A DNA stretch of 64,000 nt from RDYJ01 sp034931405 (GCF_034931405.1 NZ_JAYGHA010000027.1:16182-80181), one strand, 5' to 3'; shown: positions 43,577 through 52,690, numbered from the stretch's first letter. The notes: generated from the sequence alone by a model not told the origin. Translations and numbers: made by a program.

Positions 43577-44587
43577 ATGTTGCTTTTTCTTCAAGTTATT
43601 GTGTGCATCGCTTTGGTAATTTTTGTAGGAACATGGCTATCCCAAAGTGCAGATATTCTGGCAGAAAAAACCGGACTAGGGCGGACTTGGGTAGGTACAA
43701 TTTTATTAGCCGGTGTCACCTCCTTACCAGAGTTAGCCACAGGCACAAGTGCCATAGTCATGTTTAACTCTCCAGACCTAGCTGTGGGTGGCATCTTGGG
43801 CAGTTGTCTCTTCAATTTACTGATTTTAGCATTACTCGATATTTATAACGGTCCTGACCCATTATTGAAGCGGGCGCAAATTAGTCACGGACTAGCAGCA
43901 AGTTTAGGTTGTGGAATGCTGGGTGTTGCTGCAGCGGGAATGTTGTTAGCTAAAACAGATACTAATTTAACCGTGGGATGGGTTGGCGTTCCTAGCATTA
44001 TTCTACTTTTACTTTACTTTGTCAGCGCCCGGATGATTGCTCAATTTGAAACCAGACGACGTGCGGAAATATTAGAAGAAGAAGTTGAAGCTTTCCAATA
44101 TCAACACATCACACCTCAGAAAGCATATCGCAGATTTATTATCCTTTCAGTAATGATTGTGATTTTGGGTGTGTGGTTGGCGTTTTTAGGCAATCGCGTT
44201 GCAGCAGTTACAGGTTTAGGACAAAGCTTTGTGGGCGCTTTACTTTTAGCCACAGCCACATCATTACCGGAAGTAGTCGCATCCCTAGCAGCACTTCGAC
44301 TTAATGCCGTAGATTTGGCAGTATCTAACGTTTTTGGTTCAAATATCACTAATTTAGCAATTTTGGGCTTTTTTGATTTCGTATATTTACAGGGTAGCCT
44401 GTGGTCAAACATCAGTCAAATACATATTTTCACCACTGTTGTAGCTATGATCATGACTTCCGTGGCCATTGCTGGACTAATTTATCATGCTGTTAGTCGT
44501 TCGCGTATGTATATCACCTGGGATGGACTAACACTCATTGTTCTATATCTTTGTGGGATGTACGTAATATACCGGAATATATTTTAA
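43577..44587 (+). CDS. sodium:calcium antiporter family protein
   Basis: A 336-aa inner-membrane cation exchanger of the CaCA superfamily. The two inverted alpha repeats are plain: GVTSLPELATGTSAIVMFNS followed by GGILGSCLFNLLILALLD in the N-half, and ATATSLPEVVASLAALRLNA followed by VSNVFGSNITNLAILGFFD in the C-half. These contain the ion-binding E, S, N and D residues. About ten membrane spans flank a charged central loop (QFETRRRAEILEEEVEAFQ). It probably exports Ca2+ against Na+ or H+; which ion couples cannot be read. ATG at 43577. Divergent from the GT2 gene. Confidence 0.9.
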   Translation: MLLFLQVIVCIALVIFVGTWLSQSADILAEKTGLGRTWVGTILLAGVTSLPELATGTSAIVMFNSPDLAVGGILGSCLFNLLILALLDIYNGPDPLLKRAQISHGLAASLGCGMLGVAAAGMLLAKTDTNLTVGWVGVPSIILLLLYFVSARMIAQFETRRRAEILEEEVEAFQYQHITPQKAYRRFIILSVMIVILGVWLAFLGNRVAAVTGLGQSFVGALLLATATSLPEVVASLAALRLNAVDLAVSNVFGSNITNLAILGFFDFVYLQGSLWSNISQIHIFTTVVAMIMTSVAIAGLIYHAVSRSRMYITWDGLTLIVLYLCGMYVIYRNIF

Positions 44588-44826
44588 CTTAAATAATAAG
44601 TAGCTTTTTGGTTGCGTATTATCTCATAAAAACAGTATAATTACTGATGATTGCTGCCGACAAATTCAGTCTTGGTCTAAAGCTTTCATGACAAATTCAC
44701 CTTAACTATCTAGGATATGAAGATTGTATGAATTAAACTGTAACTGGTGAGCATTCTTACTGTAGTCGTGGTAATCTAAATTTATAAAAATAACTACAAA
44801 AAGTTTACACTCAGGAATTTACAGTT

Positions 44827-45516
44827 ATGAAATTAGCCTCTATTGCTACCGCACTCGCAGCCTTCACCGGAGTTACCCTCGCTGCAACAGCTATGCCAGC
44901 TTCCGCCACTAGTTTTAGTTTTAGTTTTAGTTTTGATAACATCAGTGGTGGTGATAAAGTTGGTGATAGTTTTGCTTCAGAGTTCTCTTTTGATGTGACT
45001 GATTATGGGAGTAATAAAGTTTTATTCAAATTCTCAAACAATGCTACTACTGGGACAAATGCCATCAAGCAGGTTGCCTTCAGTTTAGAAGATTCTGTTT
45101 CTAGTCTATTGTCTAACATCGCTGTTGATGTAAACAATGTTGGCAACGTAGATTTCAAGAACGATGCTAAAAATTTGTCTCAAACAAACAAACTAGGAGC
45201 AGCCTGGTTTGGTGAACAGTTTGGAGCAGTTACAAAGGGAGGGAACTCAAACTCCATTCAAAAAGGTGAATCTTTAGGTATTACCTTCACTGCAAACTAC
45301 CAAGCTGTCATTGACGCACTTACTGATAATAAGCTGCGAGTAGGTATCCACGTTGGTAGTTTGCCAAATGATAAGAGTGATAGCTATGTAAATACTTACT
45401 ACACTCCTCCTGCTCCTCCTCGTAAGAAAGTTCCCGAACCAGCTTCTTTACTAGGTCTAGGTTTAGTAGCTAGTGGAATGCTAATGTCTCGTCGTCGTCG
45501 CACTATTCCTAACTAG
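44827..45516 (+). CDS. PEP-CTERM sorting domain protein
   Basis: A 229-aa exported protein. The signal peptide is residues 1-27 (ending MPASA). The C-terminus is a PEP-CTERM anchor: VPEPASLLGLGLVASGML then SRRRR. This is the sorting signal read by exosortase, so the protein is probably released to the surface or matrix. The mature part begins with a low-complexity SFSFSFSF stretch, is rich in S, N, D and G and lacks cysteine. Its fold is unknown. No exosortase gene is nearby, as usual for such proteins. Monocistronic, ending 146 bases before dapL. Confidence 0.88.
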   Translation: MKLASIATALAAFTGVTLAATAMPASATSFSFSFSFDNISGGDKVGDSFASEFSFDVTDYGSNKVLFKFSNNATTGTNAIKQVAFSLEDSVSSLLSNIAVDVNNVGNVDFKNDAKNLSQTNKLGAAWFGEQFGAVTKGGNSNSIQKGESLGITFTANYQAVIDALTDNKLRVGIHVGSLPNDKSDSYVNTYYTPPAPPRKKVPEPASLLGLGLVASGMLMSRRRRTIPN

Positions 45517-45661
45517 TAGTCTCAAACATTTGGCATCTGACATATAAAGTTTGTTAAAACTCCTATGTAGCTGAAAATTCTAAAAGTCGCCAGAGGATAA
45601 TACCTGTAGCGACTGATTTTTTTACAGTAAGCTATTTTAGTGCGTTTATTCAAAATCTAAG

Positions 45662-46897
45662 ATGGCTACTGTTAACGACAACTACCTCAAACTCAAAGCC
45701 GGTTATTTATTCCCAGAAATTGCTAGACGGGTGAATGCTTTCGCTCAAGCTAACCCCGATGCAAAAATCATCCGTTTGGGTATTGGTGATGTTACCGAAC
45801 CCTTGCCAGAAGCTTGCCGGAATGCCATGATTAAAGCAGTGGAAGAAATGGGCGATCGCTCTACCTTCAAAGGCTACGGACCAGAACAAGGTTATGCTTG
45901 GTTACGGGAAAAAATCGCTGCTCAAGATTTCCAAGCCAGAGGCGCAAATATAGAAGCTGATGAAATCTTCATTTCTGACGGTTCTAAATGCGACTCAGGC
46001 AACATTTTAGAGATTTTTGGCAAAAATAACGTTATCGCCGTTACTGACCCTGTATATCCCGTTTACGTAGATACCAACGTCATGGCGGGTAATACTGGAG
46101 ATGCTAATGAAAAAGGCGAATATGCAGGTTTAGTTTATCTCCCTGTTACTGCTGAAAACAACTTTACCGCAGAAATACCTAAGGAAAAAGTAGATTTAAT
46201 TTATCTGTGCTTTCCCAACAACCCCACCGGTGCAACTGCAACCAAAGAACATTTACAAGAGTGGGTAAACTACGCAAAAGCTAATAATTCAATTATTTTC
46301 TTTGATGCTGCTTACGAAGCGTACATTACCGATCCTACCCTTCCCCATTCTATCTATGAAATTGAAGGTGCGAGAGATTGTGCGATCGAATTTCGTTCTT
46401 TCTCCAAAAATGCGGGTTTCACCGGAACTCGTTGCGCTTTAACCGTCGTTCCCAAAACCCTGACAGCAAAAGCCGCAGATGGTACTGATGTAGAATTGTG
46501 GAAACTATGGAACCGTCGTCAGTCTACCAAATTTAACGGTGTTTCTTACATCGTCCAAAAAGGTGCGGAAGCGGTTTACTCTGAGGAAGGACAAGCGCAA
46601 ATTAAAGCTTTAGTAAATTTCTACTTAGAAAATGCCAAAATTATCCGCGAACAACTCACCAATGCAGGTTTAACGGTTTACGGTGGAGTGAATGCACCTT
46701 ATGTATGGGTAAAAACACCTCATGGTTTATCTAGTTGGGAATTTTTCGATAAATTATTGCAAACCGTCAACGTTGTAGGAACACCAGGATCAGGTTTTGG
46801 TGCTGCGGGTGAAGGTTATTTCCGTATTTCTGCGTTTAATAGTCGGGAAAATGTGGAAGAAGCAATGAAACGCATTACCGAGAAGTTTAAGGTTTAG
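45662..46897 (+). CDS. dapL: LL-diaminopimelate aminotransferase
   Basis: PLP-dependent enzyme (411 aa) of the one-step DapL route to lysine and peptidoglycan precursor used by cyanobacteria, plants and Chlamydia. It converts tetrahydrodipicolinate to LL-diaminopimelate using glutamate. Motifs: IIRLGIGDVTEPLPEAC, FKGYGPEQGYAWLREKIA, LCFPNNPTGATATKE, FFDAAYEAYITDP and the PLP lysine, Lys249, in FRSFSKNAGFTGTRC. Length and ends match the family. It is monocistronic, followed by a palindrome and the ATPase/nuclease pair. Confidence 0.96.
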   Translation: MATVNDNYLKLKAGYLFPEIARRVNAFAQANPDAKIIRLGIGDVTEPLPEACRNAMIKAVEEMGDRSTFKGYGPEQGYAWLREKIAAQDFQARGANIEADEIFISDGSKCDSGNILEIFGKNNVIAVTDPVYPVYVDTNVMAGNTGDANEKGEYAGLVYLPVTAENNFTAEIPKEKVDLIYLCFPNNPTGATATKEHLQEWVNYAKANNSIIFFDAAYEAYITDPTLPHSIYEIEGARDCAIEFRSFSKNAGFTGTRCALTVVPKTLTAKAADGTDVELWKLWNRRQSTKFNGVSYIVQKGAEAVYSEEGQAQIKALVNFYLENAKIIREQLTNAGLTVYGGVNAPYVWVKTPHGLSSWEFFDKLLQTVNVVGTPGSGFGAAGEGYFRISAFNSRENVEEAMKRITEKFKV

Positions 46898-46920
46898 TAT
46901 TTTTCTTATCTAGATCAATT

Positions 46921-46952
46921 TCTCGTAGGGGTTTAGCACTGCTAAACCCTTA
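46921..46952. repeat. palindrome GGGGTTTAGCACTGCTAAACCC
   Basis: A perfect small palindrome sits after dapL (centred near 46938). The same core, GGTTTAGCANTGCTAAACC, occurs at about 22555 and 62430. All three are intergenic. It may terminate dapL transcription but has no U-run. Confidence 0.75.
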
Positions 46953-47030
46953 CCCATGTAGATGATCTACAGTTCTTCGCATTTTTGGTAGACTTGAGCT
47001 ATGAGTATGTTAGTTGAGAGGTGAGTTTAT

Positions 47031-48515
47031 ATGAAATTAATCATCAAAAATTTGGGACCCATTAAAAATAATACTCAAGCCATTGATTTAGATAAGGATT
47101 TTTTTGTATTTGTTGGCAGAAATAACAGTGGTAAAAGTTATGTAGCTCAATTATTATGGGCAATTTTTAATCAAGATTTAATTAATAAATTTGCTCATAA
47201 AAATCTAGATATCCTTAACAATTACATAATTGAAAATGTAAATCACCTCGAAGTTGGTTCTGAGTTGTTGGCTAAAATATTGACTAGATATAGTTTGTTT
47301 TTACAAGAAGAAACAAAAAAAGAGATATTTAATATAAGTGAAAAATCGGAAATAGTGAATTCCGCAATACTTAATAATAATATTGTTCTTGACATTGTAA
47401 TTAATTTTGATTATGAAATATCTGAATTAAAAGAACAAGAAGTTAGGTTTATTCATGAAAGTGAAAATATATTAGAGTATATTGAAGTTCAAAAAAATAA
47501 AGGTGAATTAATATATAAATTTGAAGACAAAGAATTACCAGAGAATATTAAAGGAGTAATACCTAAAATCTTTTTAGATAGAAATTTAGTTGATCAAAAA
47601 AAGTCTGTTCTAATTACAAGCATAATTATAACTATGCTAAAACATCAGCATGAGACTTTTTTCTTACCAGCTAGTAGAATCTTCTTTCCTACATTTTATC
47701 GTTATATTTATGATATTGAAAGAAAAGAACGTGAACAAAATTTCAAAAAAATTGTAGATTTACTTGAAAATAAAAAAGATAATTTTCAATTCCCTGATGT
47801 CAAAGAATTTTTTCAGAGACAATATACAGAACCTATGAATAAGGTATTTGAAAAACTGTTTAATATCTTTAAAGATAAAGTCAAAGAAAATTATATTGAT
47901 CTTGTTCAACAGCTAAAAGAAATTCTTGGAGGTGAAATAATAACTGTTGCTCAAGAAGTAATCAGTCCAATAGAATTTTATTTTAAAACTCGTGATAAGA
48001 TTTTACCAATGTATTTAGCTTCTTCATCTGTAAATCAATTAACACTGATTTATTTATATCTAAAATATTGGGCAGAAGAAAAAGACAATTTCTTAATGAT
48101 AGATGAACCAGAAGTAAATCTACACCCAGAGAATCAAATTAAATTTTTAAATATCTTGATACAGTTTGTTCAAAGTCAAACAGGAAATAAAGTATTAATC
48201 ACAACTCATAGTTCAATTTTAGCAAATGCTATTAATAACTATATATATTTGGATATTCTTAAAAATCAAAATGGAGTTAATGTAGAAAAAATTATCGAAG
48301 ATAATAAATTGTACTATGTTGATTCATCTGTATCTATAGCAAAAGAAAAAGTCGGTGTTTATTTCTTCACAGGTGATAAAATTATAGACTATGAAAGCGG
48401 TGATTATGGTATCTATTTTAGGAACTTTAGAGAAGTTGAAAATAACTTAGATAAATCACTTCGCATTCTGACTGATTATATCTACACTCAAGAAGATGAG
48501 GTAGATGATGAGTAA
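47031..48515 (+). CDS. AAA family ATPase of OLD/RecF type (candidate defence module, subunit 1)
   Basis: A 494-aa SMC/OLD-like ATPase. It opens MKLIIKNLGPIKNNT, Walker A is GRNNSGKS (residues 29-36), an LASSSVNQLTLIYLYLKYW signature-like helix precedes Walker B FLMIDEPEVNLHPENQ (Asp358, Glu359), and the switch is ITTHSS (His393). A long helical insert (about 60-310) replaces a coiled-coil arm. It lacks a TOPRIM domain, so nuclease activity must come from elsewhere. It overlaps the next gene by 8-11 bases, implying coupled translation. Both are more A+T-rich than dapL before them, consistent with acquisition. Role in phage defence is inference from architecture. Confidence 0.85.
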   Translation: MKLIIKNLGPIKNNTQAIDLDKDFFVFVGRNNSGKSYVAQLLWAIFNQDLINKFAHKNLDILNNYIIENVNHLEVGSELLAKILTRYSLFLQEETKKEIFNISEKSEIVNSAILNNNIVLDIVINFDYEISELKEQEVRFIHESENILEYIEVQKNKGELIYKFEDKELPENIKGVIPKIFLDRNLVDQKKSVLITSIIITMLKHQHETFFLPASRIFFPTFYRYIYDIERKEREQNFKKIVDLLENKKDNFQFPDVKEFFQRQYTEPMNKVFEKLFNIFKDKVKENYIDLVQQLKEILGGEIITVAQEVISPIEFYFKTRDKILPMYLASSSVNQLTLIYLYLKYWAEEKDNFLMIDEPEVNLHPENQIKFLNILIQFVQSQTGNKVLITTHSSILANAINNYIYLDILKNQNGVNVEKIIEDNKLYYVDSSVSIAKEKVGVYFFTGDKIIDYESGDYGIYFRNFREVENNLDKSLRILTDYIYTQEDEVDDE

Positions 48516-49200
48516 ACGTAATAAACGCGATGTGCGTAATTTAAGAGATGAATTTCACAAAGCTTTATTAAAACAAGAATTTATTGTTGGAATTCCTGTA
48601 GCTGAAAATGAAATAATTGAAATTGAAGAAAAAAACTCTAATGCAAAATTGAAGAAGATATGTATTCAAGGATTAAACCATTTTGACGCAAAGTGCAAAG
48701 TAGAAAGAATTTGGAAAATAAATTTAGAAAAACCTATACCCGGTATAGCAACTAGCAGCAAAACTACAGAATGCGCTATTGTAGTTTTACAAAAATATGA
48801 AAGTAGCTATAGATTGAATATTTTATTAATTGAGTTAAAATCTAGCATAGATAACAAAGAACTAGAGAGAATTTCCGAAAAATTTAGTTGTGCAATGTCT
48901 AGAGTATATATGTTACTCGTTTTGAATAATCACTTAAATCCCAAACAAGGTTATCATGAAGAAGAAATATATGTAGATTTTCAAGGAGTTTTATTTTATC
49001 AAATATTGTCGGAAGGAAAGAAATTAGAAGAAAATAAATATAGTAAATTTTCAGAAATTATCAAAAGTGATAATAAATCTGGTACATTGATTTGTCAGAC
49101 AATTTTGAGAGATCAAGATCAAATTAAAGTTAAGTGTTTTTGTCACCAAAATAATGACAAGCAAACAGAAATTAGAATAAATTTAAAAGATTTGTTATAA
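48508..49200 (+). CDS. PD-(D/E)XK nuclease-like partner of the ATPase (candidate defence module, subunit 2)
   Basis: A 230-aa protein of no family I can name. A central segment pairs an acidic residue (Glu89, in TTECAIVVLQ) with a beta-strand ending LLIELKSS (Glu110, Lys112). That is the spacing and shape of a PD-(D/E)XK nuclease core, followed by a helix (ERISEKFSCAMSRVYMLL). The N-terminus is basic (KRNKRDVRNLRDEFHKALL). I start at ATG 48508, with GAGG six bases upstream; another ATG is three bases earlier. It overlaps the ATPase gene end (48515), so the products probably form a complex. Catalytic residues are assigned by eye only. Confidence 0.6.
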   Translation: MSKRNKRDVRNLRDEFHKALLKQEFIVGIPVAENEIIEIEEKNSNAKLKKICIQGLNHFDAKCKVERIWKINLEKPIPGIATSSKTTECAIVVLQKYESSYRLNILLIELKSSIDNKELERISEKFSCAMSRVYMLLVLNNHLNPKQGYHEEEIYVDFQGVLFYQILSEGKKLEENKYSKFSEIIKSDNKSGTLICQTILRDQDQIKVKCFCHQNNDKQTEIRINLKDLL

Positions 49201-49247
49201 TAAATACTTAATGAGTAGTCTTAAATTCCTACTATCCCTTTTATGTT

Positions 49248-49892
49248 ATGAATGTAGCTATTCCTGTTTTTAAACCCGTTAGTCAAATACAACTAACACC
49301 CGGTAGTAAAGTTACTATTCCTGATGTTAGTTGGGATGAATTTGAATGTATTTTACAAGAACTGGGAGAAAAAAGAAATTCAAGAATTGCTTATAGTCAA
49401 GGTATTTTAGAAATTATGGTGCCTCTTCCTGAACATGAAATTCCCAGAGATTTAATTTCTGATATTGTCAAAATATTATTGAAAGCAAAAGGAATTAAAT
49501 ATCAACCTTTTGGTTCAACAACTTATAAAAAACAAGGTATAGCAGGTGTTGAACCAGATGCTTGTTTTTATATTCAAAATTATCAACAAATGATAGGTAA
49601 ACGGCGTTTACAACCAGATGATCCACCACCAGATTTAGCTATAGAAACTGATGTGACATCAAAAACAACTCTTGATGCTTATGAGACAATTGGTGTTCCT
49701 GAATTATGGATTTTTGATAGTGGTAAGCTGTCTATTTATTTGTTGCAAAATGGGAAATATATCAAGTCTGAAAAAAGTCCATATTTTGAGAATATAGCTA
49801 TTACTCAGATTATACCTGATACTGTTGAGCGTAGTTGGCAGGTGGGCAGTTTTCAAGCTTTGGAAGAATTTACTGAGATGATTGAAAAGTAA
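49248..49892 (+). CDS. Uma2 family endonuclease-like protein
   Basis: A 214-aa Uma2 protein of the shorter branch with a PD-(D/E)XK fold. Blocks: VSWDEFECILQELGEKRNSR, IAYSQGILEIMVPLPEHEI, VEPDACFYIQN, PPDLAIETDVTSKT and IGVPELWIFDSGKLSIYLL. The acidic residues of the fold (E in VEPD, E-T-D in AIETDV) are present. It is 47 bases downstream of the ATPase/nuclease-like pair on the same strand and may be read through from it. Uma2 genes are so common here that the neighbourhood need not be functional. Confidence 0.88.
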   Translation: MNVAIPVFKPVSQIQLTPGSKVTIPDVSWDEFECILQELGEKRNSRIAYSQGILEIMVPLPEHEIPRDLISDIVKILLKAKGIKYQPFGSTTYKKQGIAGVEPDACFYIQNYQQMIGKRRLQPDDPPPDLAIETDVTSKTTLDAYETIGVPELWIFDSGKLSIYLLQNGKYIKSEKSPYFENIAITQIIPDTVERSWQVGSFQALEEFTEMIEK

Positions 49893-49977
49893 TGAAAGAG
49901 GAGTAAAACTAACCCAAGATTTACCAGCATTTGTTAGGGTTAACTATCGTACCTCATTCTTACCCACCTAATTTATA

Positions 49978-50829
49978 TCAAACCATCGCTTGACCATCTC
50001 TAGCAAACAAATACACCTTTTTCGTATCCACACTTAAAGTCAATTTCGATCTACCTTGAATTTCAGGAGAACTGGCAACTCTAGCAATTAAAATTGAAGA
50101 ATTTTGATGGTTTTCTTGTTTATTCATCTCTGTGGATGTAGCACCATCTCGGTTTTCTTCTACTTCAATTTTATCTACTCCTGCATGGAAATAAATAATC
50201 ATTTCATGACCAAGAGATTCAATTGTTTCAACATCTACTACAATTTTATGACCTTGGGTGATTTCTGTTTTTTCATAAGCAAATGCTTCTGGACGTAAAC
50301 CAACTAAAATTTCCTGATTGAGATAATTTTCTAATTCTTGATAGCGATTTAGGTTTTCTGGATTTACAATTAATGGTTGACCAGAAAAATCAATGGTAAA
50401 CTCTCCTCTTGCATTTTTCCTAAGTTGACTACGAAAAATATTCATTGCTGAAGAACCAATAAAACCAGCTACAAAAATATTAGCAGGAAAGTCATAAAGT
50501 TGTTGAGGTGGGGCAATTTGCTGGAGTTCTCCACCTTTCATGACAGCAACGCGATCGCCCATTGTCATTGCTTCTACTTGATCATGAGTAACATACACCA
50601 TAGTGATACCCATACTTCGTTGCAATTGGGCAATTTCTGTCCTAATTTGTACCCGCATTTTGGCATCTAAATTAGATAATGGTTCATCCATTAAAAATAC
50701 AGAAGGGTTACGCACAATTGCCCTTCCCATTGCGAATCTTTGGCGTTGTCCTCCAGACATTTGTTTTGGTTTATTATCCAACAACCCATACAGGCGACTA
50801 AAATCAAGGAAATCAAAAACAAACTGCAT
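49978..50829 (-). pseudogene. ABC transporter ATPase (MalK/UgpC type) lacking its Walker A region
   Basis: The frame encodes only the later part of a sugar-type ABC ATPase. It has the signature QMSGGQRQRFAMGRAIVRNP, Walker B VFLMDEPLSNLDAK, switch VYVTHDQVEAMTMGDRVAVM and the C-terminal TOBE-like regulatory region (LVGLRPEAFAYE). Members are about 360-400 aa. Here some 120 N-terminal residues, including Walker A and the Q-loop, are replaced by an unrelated MQFVFDFLDF leader. Without the P-loop it cannot bind ATP normally, so it is most likely a 5'-truncated pseudogene. The break lies near 50790; a MITE inserted nearby at 50906. Confidence 0.8.
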
Positions 50830-50905
50830 AATAGCGGAATCGACAAATATTTACAATATCTAAACATGATCTTCCTAAATTGGAGCATGAATTTAAACTT
50901 TTCAT

Positions 50906-51035
50906 GTAAGAATTCAGGTGAGGTGATAAGATCCCCGACTTCTTTTGTTTATTATGTCCATATGTCCATAAATGATAAATTGATCTTAGAAGTCGGGGAT
51001 CTGGGTATGAACAATTGCTATAGCTGAATACTTAC
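50906..51035. mobile_element. complete MITE (family A) with 8-base target duplication
   Basis: 130 bases bounded by GTAAGAATTCAG and CTGAATACTTAC, a 12-bp inverted repeat with one mismatch. It is flanked by identical CTTTTCAT (50898-50905 and 51036-51043). Internal ATCCCCGACTTCT and AGAAGTCGGGGAT form a second stem. Read in reverse it matches the element in the clpB tail. It encodes nothing. Confidence 0.92.
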
Positions 51036-51043
51036 CTTTTCAT

Positions 51044-51329
51044 ACTTCATTGAAGTACAAGAATGTTACCAATATTTTGCTAATGACTGTGGGTAGCGAT
51101 CGCATAACCAGCGATACCAGACTTTATTTTATTACCTTGATTTGGTAATATTGATGGAGTTGTTGAGTTGATAGGTAACATTCAGAAATTTGCAGATGGA
51201 AAACTTCCACAATCATATTAGTTTGAATTTTAACCAGCAAATATAAAAGTTTGCTTAATCTGAAATTTGCATTTGAGTGAAAGCTAGATATATCATAAGT
51301 TTGAATAGAGTGTTAATATTTTTGAAGTT
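51044..51329. promoter_or_regulatory. spacer upstream of yebC
   Basis: These 286 bases between the MITE and yebC contain one HIP1-like GCGATCGC and no gene. I looked for the missing N-terminal half of the truncated ABC ATPase here on the minus strand and did not find it. The yebC promoter must lie here. Confidence 0.5.
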
Positions 51330-52082
51330 ATGGCAGGACATAGTAAATGGGCAAATATTAAGCGTCAAAAAGCGGTAGTGGATGCAAAAAGGGGAAATGT
51401 CTTTACTCAGCTATCGCGGGCGATTATAGTTGCAGCTAGAAACGGTATACCAGATCCAGCGGGAAATTTTCAGTTGCGGACAGCGATTGATAAAGCCAAG
51501 GCGGCGGGGATTCCCAATGATAATATTGAAAGAGCGATTGCAAAAGGTGCAGGTACTTTCAACGATAACAGCATCCTCGAAGAAATTCGCTATGAAGGTT
51601 ACGGTTCTGGTGGTGTAGCGATTTTAATTGAAGCTTTAACAGATAATCGTAATCGCACCGCCGCAGATTTGCGAGTAGCTTTTAGTAAAAATGGCGGAAA
51701 TTTGGGAGAAACAGGTTGTGTAAGTTGGATGTTTTCCCAAAAAGGGGTATGTATAGTTGAAGATGTGGTTGATGAAGAATCGCTTTTAGAAGCTTCTTTA
51801 GAAGGTAATGCAGAATCTTATGAAATGATAGAAGATGAAACCGCTGAGGTATTTACTGAGGTGGTAAATTTAGAGAAACTTAGTCAAATATTGAAAGATA
51901 AAAGTTTTAATATTACAGATGTCGAATTACGTTGGATTCCTGGAAATCAAGTAGAAGTCACAGATCCAGATCAAGCTAAATCTTTGTTTAAGTTAATTGA
52001 TACTTTGGAAAGTTTAGATGATGTCCAAAATGTCACTGCTAATTTCGATATAACTGAAAATTTAACTTACCTTTGGGGGTGA
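51330..52082 (+). CDS. YebC/PmpR family regulator / translation factor
   Basis: A 250-aa YebC (TACO1) family protein. It has been described as a DNA-binding regulator, and some members aid translation of polyproline stretches at the ribosome. Signature parts: MAGHSKWANIKRQKAVVDAK, RGNVFTQLSRAIIVAARNG, IPNDNIERAIAKGAG, YEGYGSGGVAILIEALTDN and SKNGGNLGETGCVSWMF. Full length. Its last codons and stop (LWG-TGA) fall at the edge of REP element family C copy 3, so the repeat supplies the end of the gene. ATG at 51330. Confidence 0.95.
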   Translation: MAGHSKWANIKRQKAVVDAKRGNVFTQLSRAIIVAARNGIPDPAGNFQLRTAIDKAKAAGIPNDNIERAIAKGAGTFNDNSILEEIRYEGYGSGGVAILIEALTDNRNRTAADLRVAFSKNGGNLGETGCVSWMFSQKGVCIVEDVVDEESLLEASLEGNAESYEMIEDETAEVFTEVVNLEKLSQILKDKSFNITDVELRWIPGNQVEVTDPDQAKSLFKLIDTLESLDDVQNVTANFDITENLTYLWG

Positions 52083-52171
52083 AAGTCCCCGGCTTATACA
52101 AGCAGCGGGTTTTGCGTCGGGGTAAAATCCCCGTTTCAAAACTTAATTCTACATTCTACATTCTAAATTCT
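52071..52171 (-). repeat. REP-like element (family C), copy 3, overlapping the yebC stop
   Basis: Reverse copy of the family C element: CTTTGGGGGT...AAAGTCCCC, AAGCAGCGGGTTTTGCGTC, GGGGTAAAATCCCC, then TTAATTCTACATTCTAC. The yebC stop codon TGA (52080-52082) is inside it. Confidence 0.85.
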
Positions 52172-52231
52172 TCATTCTTTTAATGGCTTTGAGTTGGTAA
52201 GCAACCATTTTTAACAGTCAGCTTCTAACAG

Positions 52232-52690
52232 TTATGGTAGCCAATTTTCATCTAATAATTGTGCAAGTGTATAAGGACATTGTTGAGGAAATTGAATCAT
52301 CATACCTGTTTTTTTGCTGACATATTTTAATGCTTTCTGATAAACTTTATCTTGATTTTCTTGCAAATGATTTTGCAGATTTTTAGTTAAATATTCATTA
52401 ATTTGTGTTCTAAAACTGATAATTTCAGCTTGCCAATGGTTAGCATTATATTGATTTTCATCTTGCCAATATTGCAGCAGTAATAAATGTCTAATAATTT
52501 GTTCTAACAAACTCTCAACTGTCAATTTATCTCGACGACTCATTGCTTCTAATTCCTCAATTAAATGCTCTAAATCCAGAGCATCTAGTTGTTTTTCTTT
52601 TAATAATTGGAGAGTTTGTTCTAACCATTTTTCATTATCAACTTCATAAATAGAATACAAATCACTTGTTTGAGTCATGGCTTTACTCAC
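52232..52690 (-). CDS. DUF29 domain-containing protein
   Basis: A 152-aa DUF29 protein, second in this window (see 17765). Blocks: LYSIYEVDNEKWLEQTLQLL, LDLEHLIEELEAMSRRDKLT, LLEQIIRHLLLLQYWQDE, HWQAEIISFRTQINEYLT and FPQQCPYTLAQLLDENWLP. The N-terminus differs from the 17765 member but the fold is the same. Function unknown; the family is often multicopy and may belong to selfish or regulatory gene pairs, though no partner adjoins it. It converges on yebC. Confidence 0.87.
   Translation of the reverse strand: MSKAMTQTSDLYSIYEVDNEKWLEQTLQLLKEKQLDALDLEHLIEELEAMSRRDKLTVESLLEQIIRHLLLLQYWQDENQYNANHWQAEIISFRTQINEYLTKNLQNHLQENQDKVYQKALKYVSKKTGMMIQFPQQCPYTLAQLLDENWLP

Noticed and set aside
50691..50888. 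65-codon minus-strand frame with a lipobox-like LVACMG
   Set aside because: It overlaps the truncated ABC ATPase in another frame and the hydrophobic look comes from T-rich DNA; no partner or homologue recognised.
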